Assembly: GCA_948567375.1 (NCBI GenBank)
Contig: OX419758.1
Span: forward strand, 32,307,001-32,371,000
Source of the DNA: Lunularia cruciata
Lineage: Eukaryota > Streptophyta > Marchantiopsida > Lunulariales > Lunulariaceae
Reading direction: 5' to 3'
DNA length: 64,000 bases
A program made the position numbers and the translations under genes. Below, in pieces: positions 35,095 to 45,850 of this stretch. The notes beneath the pieces were generated by a model. The model worked only from the letters and a program-made list of their open reading frames with translations, was not told the origin of the DNA and ran no database searches. Within the stretch, counting starts at the first letter, position 1; the number at the start of each line of letters is the position of its first letter.

Positions 35095-36300
35095 CTAGAT
35101 TGTCTTGATGTGAGCAAAGTGAGGTAGCTCTTTCTTATCATAGATAAACAAAGATGTTGAAATCATCCTCTGTAATGGACAGTTGAGATAATCACATTGA
35201 GTGCCAACATGATTTTGTACTAACTCACAAGAAAGTCTAGGATATATCCCACCACCGCTGGCAGCATCATTCTTATAAATGAAATTTGTGAAATCATCAA
35301 GTTTTGAGCCTACTACAAGAAGATCATTGACATATCTGCAAACTTGAGACATGTTGTGCAAGAGGGCAACATCATTGGCATCCAGTAATCTACATATGAA
35401 ATCAAGTTCATAGGTGAAGAGGTATAGGTTAGCTACAAAGATAGCACAAGGTGTTCCCATAGGTATCCCAATCTCTTGACGGAAGAGCTGATTCACAAAG
35501 GTAATGCAAAGGTTATTAAAAAGGAATAGCATCCAACACATATGAATTTCCTCATCAACAGCCATGAATTTAAGTTATTTTGCCAATTGAGAGATATTTT
35601 TTTCTATTTTTAAGTCATCTTTATTTGAAGTCAAGTGTAGAGGTCTCAACAAGCAACATAGTTTCCCGATTTAGAGTGAACATGTAATGGAAAATAGATT
35701 TGATAAGAGTAGACAACCTTGTTTTGAGATCATGGAGATGGATCTTTGTATAGAGGGTGGTGAAATCAAAACTTTGAAAAAGAACTTTCTCCAATGTGCC
35801 ATGAGTCTGGTGCAACCAAAAGCTGGGATCTTATCTTGCATAATCTTTGCACCCTCTCAAGTAAAATTGGAACTCCAAAAGAGTCTTCCAAGATCCAGCT
35901 AGAGTCGACCAACAACCCCACACATAAGAATTCATTCCTCCAAAGGTTGTTTGTAGAAGGTAGAATTGCTTTGAAGAAGGAGTTGAACCAGCAAGAAATT
36001 TCAGATAATGAAGTAGAGTATTTTGCAGCAATGAACCTAGGAACAACAAGAGACTTGTGGAATTTCCAAGCACATCACAAGTAGGGGAGTTTCTCAAAAT
36101 CCTTGGAAGTGTGAAATCCTTGAGAAGTATTGAAATTGTGGTGAGAAAGTAAGAGTTGGTTTTGAGGAATCAATGAGTGTTTATAGGTAGCTGAAGGAGA
36201 ATGAAGCTCATTAAGTAAAGTCTGAATGTAAAATTGTCTACAAACAAATAAAAAATTGTTAGGACACTTGTCCATATAAGTAATAATGAAATGGGACATT
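35095..36300 (-). pseudogene. Penelope-like reverse transcriptase relic
   Basis: The minus strand carries the motif set of Penelope-like element RTs. An N-terminal block DKCPNNFLFVCRQFYIQTLL lies at about 36215-36280, resembling the 'vDKaxNNxxxxCKxxY' segment of that group. Motif A, FDFTTLYT, is at 35747-35770. Motif B, GIPMGTPCA, is at about 35443-35469. Motif C is YVND at 35323-35334, where YxDD is usual, so one catalytic Asp is replaced by Asn. The parts lie in different frames with stops between them, so the gene is inactive. I see no GIY-YIG endonuclease or terminal repeats. Related group II or telomerase-like RTs lack the FDFxTLYT and GIPMGTxCA combination. Element A later inserted just upstream at 37163. 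Confidence 0.7.
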
Positions 36301-37163
36301 AATGAGTAAGAAGTTTTCTATCACAAGAGGAAAGGAAAATTGGATCTACAAAATTGAAATCATCCAAAATGGAAGGGAGATTGAGTAAAAGTTTAATTTT
36401 TTGAAGAAGGGTAAATTTCTATTGGTCAAAAATACCTTTGCTGCCCAAGATTGCTTCATAAGAAAGAGCAAAGTTGCAAATGCAAGTTTGAACAACAATA
36501 AAAGTAGAGGGTGGAGAGGTGGGTGAAATATGACACTTGGTTCCACTAGAGAAGAGAAGTGATATGGTGGAGGAAGGTAAAATCTGAAGCGAAGCTGTAA
36601 TGACATGTCCATATGAATGGATAATGAAACTTGGATGATGAAGACAACTATAGGAAGGAAGAGAAGAAAAATTTGATAAATTTTTTGATAGTGAGGCAAA
36701 CTTAAAGTGTGAATGGCCCAGAATTTTCTTGTACTTAAAAGCAACAATGGTGATAGTAAGTGGAGTACCTAGAGGTAAAGCCTATAAGACTTCTTGGTCT
36801 CGTAGCAAAGATTGTAAATGAGCTTTGTCTATCTCCTTAGAGGTAATGGGAAGATGATGAGGGTGAGATGAATGTCTAGAGAAGATCTTTGGTTTGAGAG
36901 GTATAGAGAGAGAAAAAACAAAAGGTGATGGAGGAGTGTAGTGATATCAAACTCAGTCCAAAATAAAACCGCATAAGGGATTGTTTTAAGGACATGAATG
37001 ATCCGCAGCAAGTTACAAACTCTAAAATAGGCAAGAAAGGAATCAAAGAGGGTATCAAAGTCAAGCATCCTAAAAAGATGAGAAATTCTGCTTCGATAGT
37101 CTTTGTATGCATATCTTCAAGAAATGGGAGAGGTGGCCGTAGGAGGTGTAGAAAGAGAAGAAT
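36301..37163 (-). other. Possible upstream part of the Penelope-like relic
   Basis: Several overlapping minus-strand frames (36346-36747, 36829-37068) are hydrophobic and carry no motif I can name. Position suggests they may derive from the N-terminal region of the RT relic downstream. The stretch ends at the element A insertion site. Confidence 0.3.
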
Positions 37164-37586
37164 TGTAAAAGACTGAAACCGAGGAGAGAAATAGGAGAAT
37201 GGAAACTCACATTGGGACACTTGAATGAGGGAAAACTCCGAATGCCTAGCATGAGCTTTGGCCTTGGTATTTATAGGTAGCATACAAGACCTTTGAAGCT
37301 TCTCAAGAAGCTTCCTTGAGCCGCTTTCTTGGAGTGCAAGTCAAGTTAACTAGGAAGCTTCTCAAGAAGCTTCCTTCTAGAAGCCGCCTACTTGGCGTGC
37401 AAGCTAAGCTAGTTAGAAGCTTCTAGAAGCTTCCTTCTAGAAGCTACCTGCTTAGGGCGCAAGTTAACTAGTTGGGAAGCTTCCTAAGAAGCTTCTTAGA
37501 TGCTTCTAGAATATTCTAGGCTATTTTGGCTTATTCTCTACTTCGTAAGCCCGACTAACTTCGTCACTAAACTCCATATTGTTACA
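37164..37586 (-). repeat. Element A 3' LTR
   Basis: 423 bp, the exact counterpart of 42384-42806. It carries the same GAAGCTTC/TTCTAGAA array and TATA box (37268-37276). The last roughly 20 codons and stop of pol (37521) lie inside this LTR. Confidence 0.97.
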
Positions 37587-40500
37587 TATTCCCCCGCCGC
37601 TAGTTGGTGACGTCCTCGTCGCCAGTGAAGCTTCAAATTCCTTGATGGCCATCTGTGCATTCTGGAGGTGAGAAAGAGGTTCCCATGTGGCATCATGAAG
37701 GGGATACCCTTTCCAAAGGACCTTGTACTCCGTGTGTTGGCGACGGCCTCGTTGAATATGGCGACGCGCAAGGATACGATCAACTTCGTACTCCTCATGA
37801 TCATTGATAGGGATAGGAAGAGGGGGAGGTTGGACTCGAGAGGAAAAGGAAGAAGGGTTAGGAACAAAGGGTTTCAACTTGGAAACATGAAAGACAGGAT
37901 GGATACGCATGTGACAAGGTAAGGCAAGACGATAAGCAATAGGAGAGATAATATGGGTGATATCAAAGGGTCCTATCCAATTAGGAGCAAGTTTACGAAC
38001 TTGGGTATCAAGTGGGAGAGGGAGGTTACTAGAGGATAGCATGACTTTATCACCAACTTCAAAGGTGAGATCACGACGATGATGGTCTGCATATTGTTTT
38101 TGGCGATTCTGAGCAACAAGGAGGTGAGACTTGGCTTGTTGGAGAGAGCGGGATATAGTGGTCAAGAATGTAGAAGTATGAGGAACCTGAGAGGGAGGGG
38201 GAGCAAGAAGAGAATGTGGAACAAGCGGATCTTGGCCAAAATTGAGAAAGAAGGGAGAAAATCCAGTGCTTGCCTGTTTGGAGTTGTTGTAGGCAAATTC
38301 TGCAATTGCAAGACATTCATCCCAGTTGGTATGGTGGACATTGACAAAGGCCCGCAACATATCCTCCAATGTATGATTGGCGTGTTCAGTTTGTCCATCA
38401 GTTTGAGGATGATAGGCCGTGGACAAAGCAAGCTTGGTGCCGAGTATCTGAAAGAGTGCTTGCCAAAACTTCCCGGTAAAGCGAGGATCACGGTCGGAGA
38501 TGAGTACGCGTGGCATGCCATGATGCTTGAAGACATTGTCAAAGTAGATTTGTGCTAAGGTTGGAGCATCCACGGTATCACAAGTTGGTGCCAAGTGGAT
38601 TTGCTTACTAAGCTTATCCACAAACACCACGATGGCGGTGTGTCCTTGTTTTGTCTTTGGCAAGGATGTGATGAGATCCAAGCTCACATGCTCCCAACGA
38701 GCGGATGGAATGGCGAGTGGTTGAAGGAGTCCACTCGGCTTCTGGTTGCTGGCCTTGTTCCGTTGGCAACTCTCACATGATCGGACTAAGTCTCGAACAT
38801 CTCGTGTCATGTTGGGCCACCACCATTGGCGTTGGAGGGTGCCCAAGGTCTTGTCCACTCTCATGTGACCAGCTATTGGTAAATCATGGGCTTCTTGAAG
38901 GCGCACAAGTCGAAGATCACCTTTGGCTGGAACATAGATCTGGTCTGCATGGAATAAAAGGCCTTCCTTGAAGGAGAAGGTGTTGTACTCCTTGTCGCAT
39001 GCTGTCAGACGACCGTGTACCATTTGGAAGAAGGGATCTTGTCGTAGAGCTGATTGAAACTCATTGTGGACCTTAGGGTCAATGGACACCGTTGTAATTG
39101 CCGCCGTGATGAAAGGAAGATCCTTCAAGTCAGGTCGTTGTGATAGAGCATCGGGAATGACATGGAACCGACCTGGTTTGTACTCAAGTTTGATGTCAAA
39201 CAATTGGAGTTGCTCTTCCCATCGATGATGCCGGCTCTTCATGTGCTCCAAGTGTAAGGTCTGCAACAATGGCTTGTGATCAGTTCGCATGATCACTTGT
39301 TTCCCCAAGAGATAATGCCTCCATACCTTGGTGGCATATACCATTGCAAGTTGTTCCCAATCTCGAGCAGAGTAATTTCTTTCTGCTGTATTTAGTCGGC
39401 GAGACACAAAGGCAATCGGATGTAGTCCATCTAGAAATTCTTGTTGCAACACAGCTCCAATTGCAAAGTTAGAAGCATCAAAATCAACCACACAAGGTAG
39501 TTGAGGATCATATGGTTGAAGAATAGGTCTTGAAGACACCATATGCTTTAACTTCTGGAATGCTTCTTCATGCTTGGTGGTCCATTGGAAGCTCGAGTTC
39601 TTTCCCAAGAGGTCAGTCAATGGTGCAGCCACGTGAGCATAATAGTGGATGAACCGTCGGTAAAAACTGGCCAGTCCATTGAATGCTCGTACTTCTGTAG
39701 CATCCTTCGGGGTAGGCCAATCAGTAATGGCCTTGATCTTCTCTTCTTCCATCTTGATCCCCTCTGATGAGATCTTATGACCCAAGAAGGTAACCTCCTT
39801 CTGCCAAAAAGCACACTTTGACTTCTTGCAGTAAAATTTCCACTGTCGTAGTCGTCTTAGGACTTCTCGCACGTGATTCACATGTTCTGCCTCTGTCCTG
39901 CTATAGATTAAGATATCATCTAAGAACACCACCACGGACCAATCCAATAGTCCCTCCAACACTCGATGCATCTGATCCATGAAGACTGCTGGAGCATTAG
40001 TGAGTCCGAAAGGTAGAACTCTCCACTCAAAATGTCCATACCTTGTGCGAAAAGCAGTCTTCTGCACGTCCTCTCCTTCAATAGGAATTTGCCAATAGCC
40101 GCTACAAAGATCCAGCTTGGAAAAGTAGCGTGCTCCACTTAGTTGATCAAGCAGGTCATCAATCCGAGGCAAGGGATATGCATTCTTCACGGTTTGCTTA
40201 TTGAGCCCACGGTAATCAATACAGAAACGAAGTCCTCCATCCTTCTTTGGAACAAATAGTACTGGTGCTCCCCACGGAGAGGTACTATGTTGTATGAAAT
40301 CCTTCTCCAACAACTCTGTAAGTGTTGTTCGCAACTCCTCCAACTCCTTTGGTGAGAGCCGATAGATTGGTCTACTCACTGGAGTACTCCCTGGCAATAA
40401 CTCGATCTTGAAGGGCATACCTCGATCGGAGGGTAATCCCTTTGGCAGATCATCCGGAAACACATCTGCAAACTCTTGAACTATCCGATCAACCATTGCT

Positions 40501-41186
40501 TGATGCGGCACTTGGCCCTCCTCAGATTGTTCTTGTGCAATCGGCTTGATCCACACCGCAAATACAGACTTATCGTCCTCCAAAGCTTGCTCTATGGCTG
40601 CTTCATTCACAAACTTCCCTTCTAGGGACTCATCTCTCTTCCAAGCTTGCTCCATGGTTGCCTTCCTGGCAAACTTCCCATCTTGGGACTCATCTCCCTT
40701 CCAGATTCGCTCTATGGCTACCTTCTCGACAAACTTCCCATCTTGGGACTGACTATTCTTAGGTGTCTTACTCAGAGGTGCCAGACAACCTAATCGGAAA
40801 TTCCTACCTTGGTGTTGTACTTGAATTTGGTGTCGGGTCCAATCAAATTGAACCTTATGACATTCAAGCCAAGGTAGACCTAGAATGATATCATAGTGTA
40901 GAGGTGCCACTACAAACCTCATACACTCCAAATACTCCTTCCCAATCCTGAAGGTAACGGGATGCAAGGTGCGGAATGCAGAACCCTTTCTACCATCCGC
41001 CATCATCAAACTACTTCCAATCACTGGCTTGATAGGAATACCCAATTCCTTTGCTACTTGCATAGACATGCAATTCTCTGAACTTCCAGAATCAACCAAA
41101 ATTCTACACCCCCGATTAGATATCATACCTTGCAAGTGAAGCAAACTTGCATAGGTCGAGCCTTCAATCCCATTGGAACTAATCAA
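37521..41186 (-). CDS. pol: Element A Pol polyprotein (PR-RT-RH-IN-chromodomain)
   Basis: A 1221-codon open frame. The aspartic protease has [11 protein letters not shown] (residues 30-40) and IILGLPWLE (100-108). The RT spans about 255-480, with [13 protein letters not shown] (motif A), [13 protein letters not shown] (motif B) and FLDDILIYS (421-429, the YxDD box as FLDD). RNase H is at about 565-690 ([21 protein letters not shown]). Integrase has a zinc module H767/H774/C804/C807 and a D837, D898, E934 triad with D,D35E spacing, plus [12 protein letters not shown] chromodomain occupies about 1132-1187 ([27 protein letters not shown]). Such chromodomains bind histone H3 methyl marks and steer integration into heterochromatin. 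Residues 147-206 are three tandem 20-residue repeats. Pol lies in the -1 frame relative to gag. The methionine chosen is arbitrary because translation probably arrives from gag. Confidence 0.95.
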   Translation of the reverse strand: MISSNGIEGSTYASLLHLQGMISNRGCRILVDSGSSENCMSMQVAKELGIPIKPVIGSSLMMADGRKGSAFRTLHPVTFRIGKEYLECMRFVVAPLHYDIILGLPWLECHKVQFDWTRHQIQVQHQGRNFRLGCLAPLSKTPKNSQSQDGKFVEKVAIERIWKGDESQDGKFARKATMEQAWKRDESLEGKFVNEAAIEQALEDDKSVFAVWIKPIAQEQSEEGQVPHQAMVDRIVQEFADVFPDDLPKGLPSDRGMPFKIELLPGSTPVSRPIYRLSPKELEELRTTLTELLEKDFIQHSTSPWGAPVLFVPKKDGGLRFCIDYRGLNKQTVKNAYPLPRIDDLLDQLSGARYFSKLDLCSGYWQIPIEGEDVQKTAFRTRYGHFEWRVLPFGLTNAPAVFMDQMHRVLEGLLDWSVVVFLDDILIYSRTEAEHVNHVREVLRRLRQWKFYCKKSKCAFWQKEVTFLGHKISSEGIKMEEEKIKAITDWPTPKDATEVRAFNGLASFYRRFIHYYAHVAAPLTDLLGKNSSFQWTTKHEEAFQKLKHMVSSRPILQPYDPQLPCVVDFDASNFAIGAVLQQEFLDGLHPIAFVSRRLNTAERNYSARDWEQLAMVYATKVWRHYLLGKQVIMRTDHKPLLQTLHLEHMKSRHHRWEEQLQLFDIKLEYKPGRFHVIPDALSQRPDLKDLPFITAAITTVSIDPKVHNEFQSALRQDPFFQMVHGRLTACDKEYNTFSFKEGLLFHADQIYVPAKGDLRLVRLQEAHDLPIAGHMRVDKTLGTLQRQWWWPNMTRDVRDLVRSCESCQRNKASNQKPSGLLQPLAIPSARWEHVSLDLITSLPKTKQGHTAIVVFVDKLSKQIHLAPTCDTVDAPTLAQIYFDNVFKHHGMPRVLISDRDPRFTGKFWQALFQILGTKLALSTAYHPQTDGQTEHANHTLEDMLRAFVNVHHTNWDECLAIAEFAYNNSKQASTGFSPFFLNFGQDPLVPHSLLAPPPSQVPHTSTFLTTISRSLQQAKSHLLVAQNRQKQYADHHRRDLTFEVGDKVMLSSSNLPLPLDTQVRKLAPNWIGPFDITHIISPIAYRLALPCHMRIHPVFHVSKLKPFVPNPSSFSSRVQPPPLPIPINDHEEYEVDRILARRHIQRGRRQHTEYKVLWKGYPLHDATWEPLSHLQNAQMAIKEFEASLATRTSPTSGGGICNNMEFSDEVSRAYEVENKPK
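37587..37604 (-). other. Element A polypurine tract
   Basis: The minus strand reads AGCGGCGGGGGAATA directly before the 3' LTR. It is a G-rich priming tract for plus-strand synthesis. Confidence 0.75.
40569..40748 (-). repeat. In-frame 60-bp tandem repeat in element A pol
   Basis: Three 60-bp units encode [20 protein letters not shown]-like blocks between the protease and RT (residues 147-206). They keep the pattern GKF..KA.xEQAWK.DES. Length is variable in principle without breaking the frame. The role is unknown; it is probably a flexible linker. Confidence 0.88.
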
Positions 41187-41212
41187 GCTCCCAGTAGGTG
41201 GCTCGAAATCTC

Positions 41213-42112
41213 CTACTGGGATTCCTCGTTTCCTAGATCATTCCGCTCCACAACCTCCACTTGGGCAACTTGTCGAGGTCGTCCATTCTTGAGTGGACAT
41301 TCAGCAATGCGATGCCCCAACTGGCGACAATAAAAACAACCTCCATTTTGTCGTAATCTTTCTCTATCTGCTGTGCCAAGTGGTCTTCGTTGGATAGCAT
41401 CAATCTCCATTCGTACTAGTTCTTCCACTCGTGGTACGGGTAGGTTTTGTGTAGGTCGAGGTCGAGACCAAGTTGTGGCAACTAAGGAATCAAAACGCTC
41501 AGCCAATTGCATGGCTTCTTCTACGTTCTGTGGCTCTCACATGGTCACCTCCAATCTGGTTCGTGACTTCAATCCTCGCACAAATCGATCCAGAACTTCA
41601 CCTTCTTGGATATCTGGAATTTGCATGATGATATTCTGAACTTGTGTGATGTAGCTTCTCACTGAGCCAATCTGCCTCAACTCCGCCAATTTATCTCGTG
41701 CAGCTCGGGTGGCATTTATAGTCTGAAATCGACCAAGTAGTGCATCCTTGAATTCTGCCCATGTCAAAATCGGTGGAACAATTTGTCGTTCAGCTCTTTC
41801 TACACGGAATCGCCACCAAAGTTTTGCCACACCATCCAACTGGCTAGAAGCCAAGAGAATTTGTTTCCGCTCGTCTTGAAGATTGGTGGCTTCAAAGTAA
41901 CATTCACAGTCAAACACAAAATTCTCCACTATGCCTGGAAGATTCTTGCCTTCAAACACCTTGGGTTTCGGAAATCAAATGCGATCTTCTCCATCTCGAA
42001 CTGGCGCTCTGTCTATCTGTTCTTGTCGTTGCTGGTCTCGTTCATCCAACAATCAAGTAAGATGCTTGATTTGTTGTTGCATTGCAAGGATAACATCCGG
42101 TATTGCCGCCAT
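41213..42112 (-). pseudogene. gag: Element A gag with three in-frame TGA codons
   Basis: The frame opens at an ATG at 42112 (MAAIPDVILAMQQQIKHLT) and continues to a TAG at 41213. It is interrupted by TGA codons at 42053-42055, 41975-41977 and 41537-41539. The retrotransposon gag core is at 41540-41959 (FEGKNLPGIVENFVFDCECY, LLASSQLDGVAKLWW, LLGRFQTINATRAARDKLAE). The zinc knuckle CFYC...GH....C (CX2CX4HX4C, 41297-41338) is intact. Pol starts in the -1 frame around the end of gag, consistent either with programmed frameshifting or with a mutation. Because the LTRs are identical, the three stops must be recent or were inherited by a copy mobilised in trans. Confidence 0.85.
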
Positions 42113-42370
42113 CGCTACTACTCTATTCCACTACTCTCAATTTATCTAGTTGATTAACACATAGATACAACACGTCCATAGTTCTCCATAAGTTACAACT
42201 GGAAGTATCAAGGGTTCCTCTGACACGATGATCATATGTAGAAAGTCCTGCCCAAAGCGTGAGGTGATGAATTGTGTGAAACGATGCTTTGGTAATATCT
42301 GGACATGAAAGTCCCAATGGTTTGGCGGAAGTGGATTTGGTGGTCCATAAATTCCATACATCCCATTCCT

Positions 42371-42382
42371 GCTCTGATACCA
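42371..42382 (-). other. Element A primer binding site, tRNA-iMet
   Basis: The minus strand reads TGGTATCAGAGC, one base inside the 5' LTR. This is the exact 12-base complement of the 3' end of plant initiator tRNA-Met used by most plant gypsy elements. Confidence 0.93.
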
Positions 42383-42487
42383 ATGTAAAAGACTGAAACC
42401 GAGGAGAGAAATAGGAGAATGGAAACTCACATTGGGACACTTGAATGAGGGAAAACTCCGAATGCCTAGCATGAGCTTTGGCCTTGG

Positions 42488-42496
42488 TATTTATAG
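42488..42496 (-). promoter_or_regulatory. TATA box of element A
   Basis: The minus strand reads CTATAAATA, a near-ideal plant TATA box. Transcription would start about 30 bp further on (near 42460), leaving a short R-U5 region before the primer site. Confidence 0.75.
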
Positions 42497-42509
42497 GTAG
42501 CATACAAGA

Positions 42510-42662
42510 CCTTTGAAGCTTCTCAAGAAGCTTCCTTGAGCCGCTTTCTTGGAGTGCAAGTCAAGTTAACTAGGAAGCTTCTCAAGAAGCTTCCTTCTAG
42601 AAGCCGCCTACTTGGCGTGCAAGCTAAGCTAGTTAGAAGCTTCTAGAAGCTTCCTTCTAGAA
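42510..42662 (-). promoter_or_regulatory. Heat-shock-element-like array in element A LTR
   Basis: The best site (42636-42653) reads GAAGCTTCTAGAAGCTTC: four contiguous GAA/TTC units in alternating orientation with 2-bp spacing, the definition of a strong HSF binding site. A further TTCTAGAA follows at 42655-42662. Additional GAAGCTTC pairs lie at 42515-42522, 42527-42534 and 42574-42581, within 20-90 bp of the TATA box. The same sites occur in the 3' LTR (minus 5220). The match is seen directly; heat induction is inferred. The motifs are also palindromic AAGCTT/TTCTAGAA, so RNA or DNA hairpins are an alternative role. Confidence 0.6.
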
Positions 42663-42806
42663 GCTACCTGCTTAGGGCGCAAGTTAACTAGTTGGGAAGC
42701 TTCCTAAGAAGCTTCTTAGATGCTTCTAGAATATTCTAGGCTATTTTGGCTTATTCTCTACTTCGTAAGCCCGACTAACTTCGTCACTAAACTCCATATT
42801 GTTACA

Positions 42807-43380
42807 AGAATGATCCTAGGAAGAAGAAACGAAGGTGTGATAGAAGAGAGGAAAAGTGTGTTTACTCTCAAACAATCCCGGAAGTGGATATATATACATA
42901 TTTCAAAGACTATATTTTTTATGTTGAAATATAAGTAAAACTCTGGATTAACACATCCATAGACAATCCAAAACTACAAGTATTGATTCTTGTAAATGTT
43001 AGAATCATACTTAATTTCTTCATCAAAGTATGTTCATGAGATATATGACGCTATAGTAAAGAAAACAACTCTTCCTATAAGATACATATTGCTTTGATAT
43101 TCAGAAATTGCAAATTGGTGAAGGGGGACATAGTATACATCAAGTAATGCAAGTTTTACTGATGTATGAAACATTTTATTTTGAAAATTGAGATGTTTCT
43201 AACCTTTTCATGGATTATATTTAAGGGAAATAGATATTTAATAGAACAACTATAAAAAATCTAAACCAATTTCCCCAATATATGCTTAGAGTTAAGGGTA
43301 GTATTGAAGTATTAAACTATAATATTGAAGTATATATATTTTATTGAGTATAAATAAAGGCTGGTAAATTAAAGGGTGGT
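42807..43380. other. No recognised feature
   Basis: AT-rich flank of element A, continuous with 37163 before insertion. No gene seen. Confidence 0.45.
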
Positions 43381-44512
43381 ATTTAAATTTTGCTTTGTGT
43401 TGATACAAGATCTTTGTAACTATCATTCTCCAAATTTGTGTATAGAATATAGATATGGACTTGCTTGTGCAGACCTATTATATTCACCCAAGTTTCTAGG
43501 CAACATAATTAGTTATGGTATATATATTATTTTGGCTTTGTATATGATCATGTTGATCTTTTTATATACTATCAAACCTTCTAAGGTTGTCTATACAATA
43601 TAGATATGGAGTATTATTTAGAATATATGAAACCAAACTATAAACTATTGTTGTCTCAATTTGTTTGCAACCAGATCCAACGTACTAAAATCTTAGTAAC
43701 CTAACAAGTTTTCCAAGACATCTTTGAAATACAAATATGGATCATTACTTACAATATTTACCTTATATGGTTACCATTATGTGTAATTTATATTGTTAGC
43801 ATTTTCTAGAACAATCTATAGATATTTATAATAGAAATTTAGATATGGATTGGCATTTATAATTTCTTGTTATAATCTTGTTAATAATCTTTAATAATCT
43901 TGTTATTACCTTTATAACCTATATGCACGTAGGATTTAGAATTCAAAAGTTTTATAGATGATCTAACATTTAAATGCCAATAAGAACAGTATGAAAATCA
44001 TTGTGATTAAACAAACTTTAACGAGTTATAAAGATATAGTCCCATAAAGTGTTATATTTTTAACTTAATATTTTATTATTAAATACATAAAATTACATAG
44101 ATCAATAGAAATTCCTTGAGAAATCTTGATTTTGTAATGATATGGACTACTCCACAAATTATTTTAGACCTATGCAACTAAACTTCAACACATACATGCA
44201 TGTAAATATGATAATATTTTAAGACATCTTTCAAATATAAATATAGAAAATTATTGTAGTAAATATAAATATTGGATATGATATTTGCTACATAAATATC
44301 ATAGTTTTTTCCTGTAATATTACAATAAAGATTTTACTTCTATAGCTTGCAATAGTCTAGACTAATATGGACTTACATGTATCCTATTTACTAGACCTAC
44401 TAAGAAACTACATTAGATATTGCAAATATCTAAATATATTTACAATAATAATATATTTAGAGTGAATAAAGCTTGTGGAATTTACCTCTAAATTGAATAA
44501 GTACATTTCTTT

Positions 44513-44594
<82 letters not shown>

Positions 44595-45850
44595 GGATTG
44601 AAATTTATAATTCATGAGATAATGACATTGTATATAAAGAAAGTGTTTTTTATGATAAATTAAGAATTAAGCATTTATAGGTTTGTGACTCACCTCAATT
44701 TCAATCCAGATTAATAGAAGTGCATCTATAGATATGGACTTGCATCTATAGTATACAAATAAAAAAAGATTTATACATAATTCCTTGTATACATGTTCCA
44801 AGAGAATATGAATTTATAATTATTGATTCACATGTGTAATCAAGGATGAAATATTTCTTTTAGACCATCAAATTGAAATTATTTTTAATTGTTAAAGTTA
44901 ATTAAAGAATATCCCATAGTCTAGGATTAGAATAGAGGATGGTAAAAAATATCAAATTAAAGATGAAAGTAAATGTCAAGATGATTACTAATTTATACCA
45001 TATATTAGGATTGGTATATTACCTCCATGTACAAAGTTTGAGTATGCTAAAAGAGCAATAAATTGGAAGCAATTTACAAAATTATCTTTAGATGCTAATC
45101 CAATCAAGAATTGAAATTTATCAAGTAAGGAAGATATTTTAAATAATGAATTTTGAATTTGAGATTTCTAATTGAAGTGAAATCACTTGGAAGTATAATG
45201 GATATACTATTTACATAATCATATGATATAATAAAATGATGTGAATATTATCCTTAAAAGATATTTTATAAGCAGTTTTACATTTGAAGAATTTCATCAA
45301 TGATTGAGAAGTGAATAAGAAATTTTGTAAAGAAGGACAAATTTGACAAAGAAAGGAGAAAACTTGTCTCTTAAGCAAAGAAGTTGTGTGAATTAAAGCA
45401 AGATTAAAAGTAGTTAATAGAACAAATATTGATAGTATTGATAGTTTAAGAGAACAAGGAGTTATAAATATAGAAAAAAATCCAATGGTTGCTTTCACAT
45501 CAATTTACCATAATATTTTTAGATAGATATGTCAAAGGCATACATATAAAGGTAAATATAAATTGACATCAAATTATAAGTTGCATTTAAACACTATGAA
45601 ACTTCAATAGTTTATATATACAACATTTAAAAGTGTCTTTGGAGTATAGATATAACCTATCATTTATAGATAATCTTTGCAATCATTTCATGAAGGAAAT
45701 TTTCCAAGTAGTTTTTCAAATATGAGTATGTGTTACATTGAATCCTTCATTGTGTATCATTTCATGTTACATGTATAATATTTGTTTGTGAAGCATTCAA
45801 CTTTGAATTTTGATTATAAAGTCACATATCTATCAATGAACACACACAAA
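43381..45850. repeat. Degenerate AT-rich repeat region with (AG)14(AT)26
   Basis: The motif 'ATAGATATGGAxTTGCATTTATAA' recurs imperfectly (for example near 43446, 43592, 43725, 43843, 44365 and 44728), and 'TTTTCCAAGACATCTTTxAAATA' recurs near 43708, 44215 and 45690. Spacing is irregular, mostly 100-150 bp. It looks like an old tandem array decayed beyond a clear period. A compound microsatellite lies inside it: AG at 44513-44540 followed by AT at 44541-44593. The reading frame across it is an artefact. Confidence 0.45.

Larger units (their letters stand above)
37164..42806 (-). mobile_element. Element A: young chromovirus-type Ty3/gypsy retrotransposon
   Basis: A 5643-bp element with two 423-bp LTRs (37164-37586 and 42384-42806) that I found identical at every position compared. 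They begin TGTAACA and end TTTTACA on the coding strand. A perfect 5-bp duplication AGAAT flanks the element (37159-37163 and 42807-42811). Coding is on the minus strand: 5' LTR, tRNA-iMet primer site, gag, pol (protease, RT, RNase H, integrase, chromodomain), purine tract, 3' LTR. Identical LTRs imply very recent insertion. Gag has three in-frame TGA codons, so this copy may depend on others to move, while pol is one open frame. A diverged solo LTR of the family lies at 19384-19809. Confidence 0.97.
42384..42806 (-). repeat. Element A 5' LTR
   Basis: 423 bp, identical to the 3' LTR. In transcription order it contains an array of GAA/TTC inverted motifs (about 42510-42730), then the TATA box (42488-42496). 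It holds the element's promoter. Confidence 0.97.

Noticed and set aside
44475-44663. Reading frame with alternating Arg-Glu and Ile-Tyr
   Set aside because: It is simply the translation of the (AG)14(AT)26 microsatellite.
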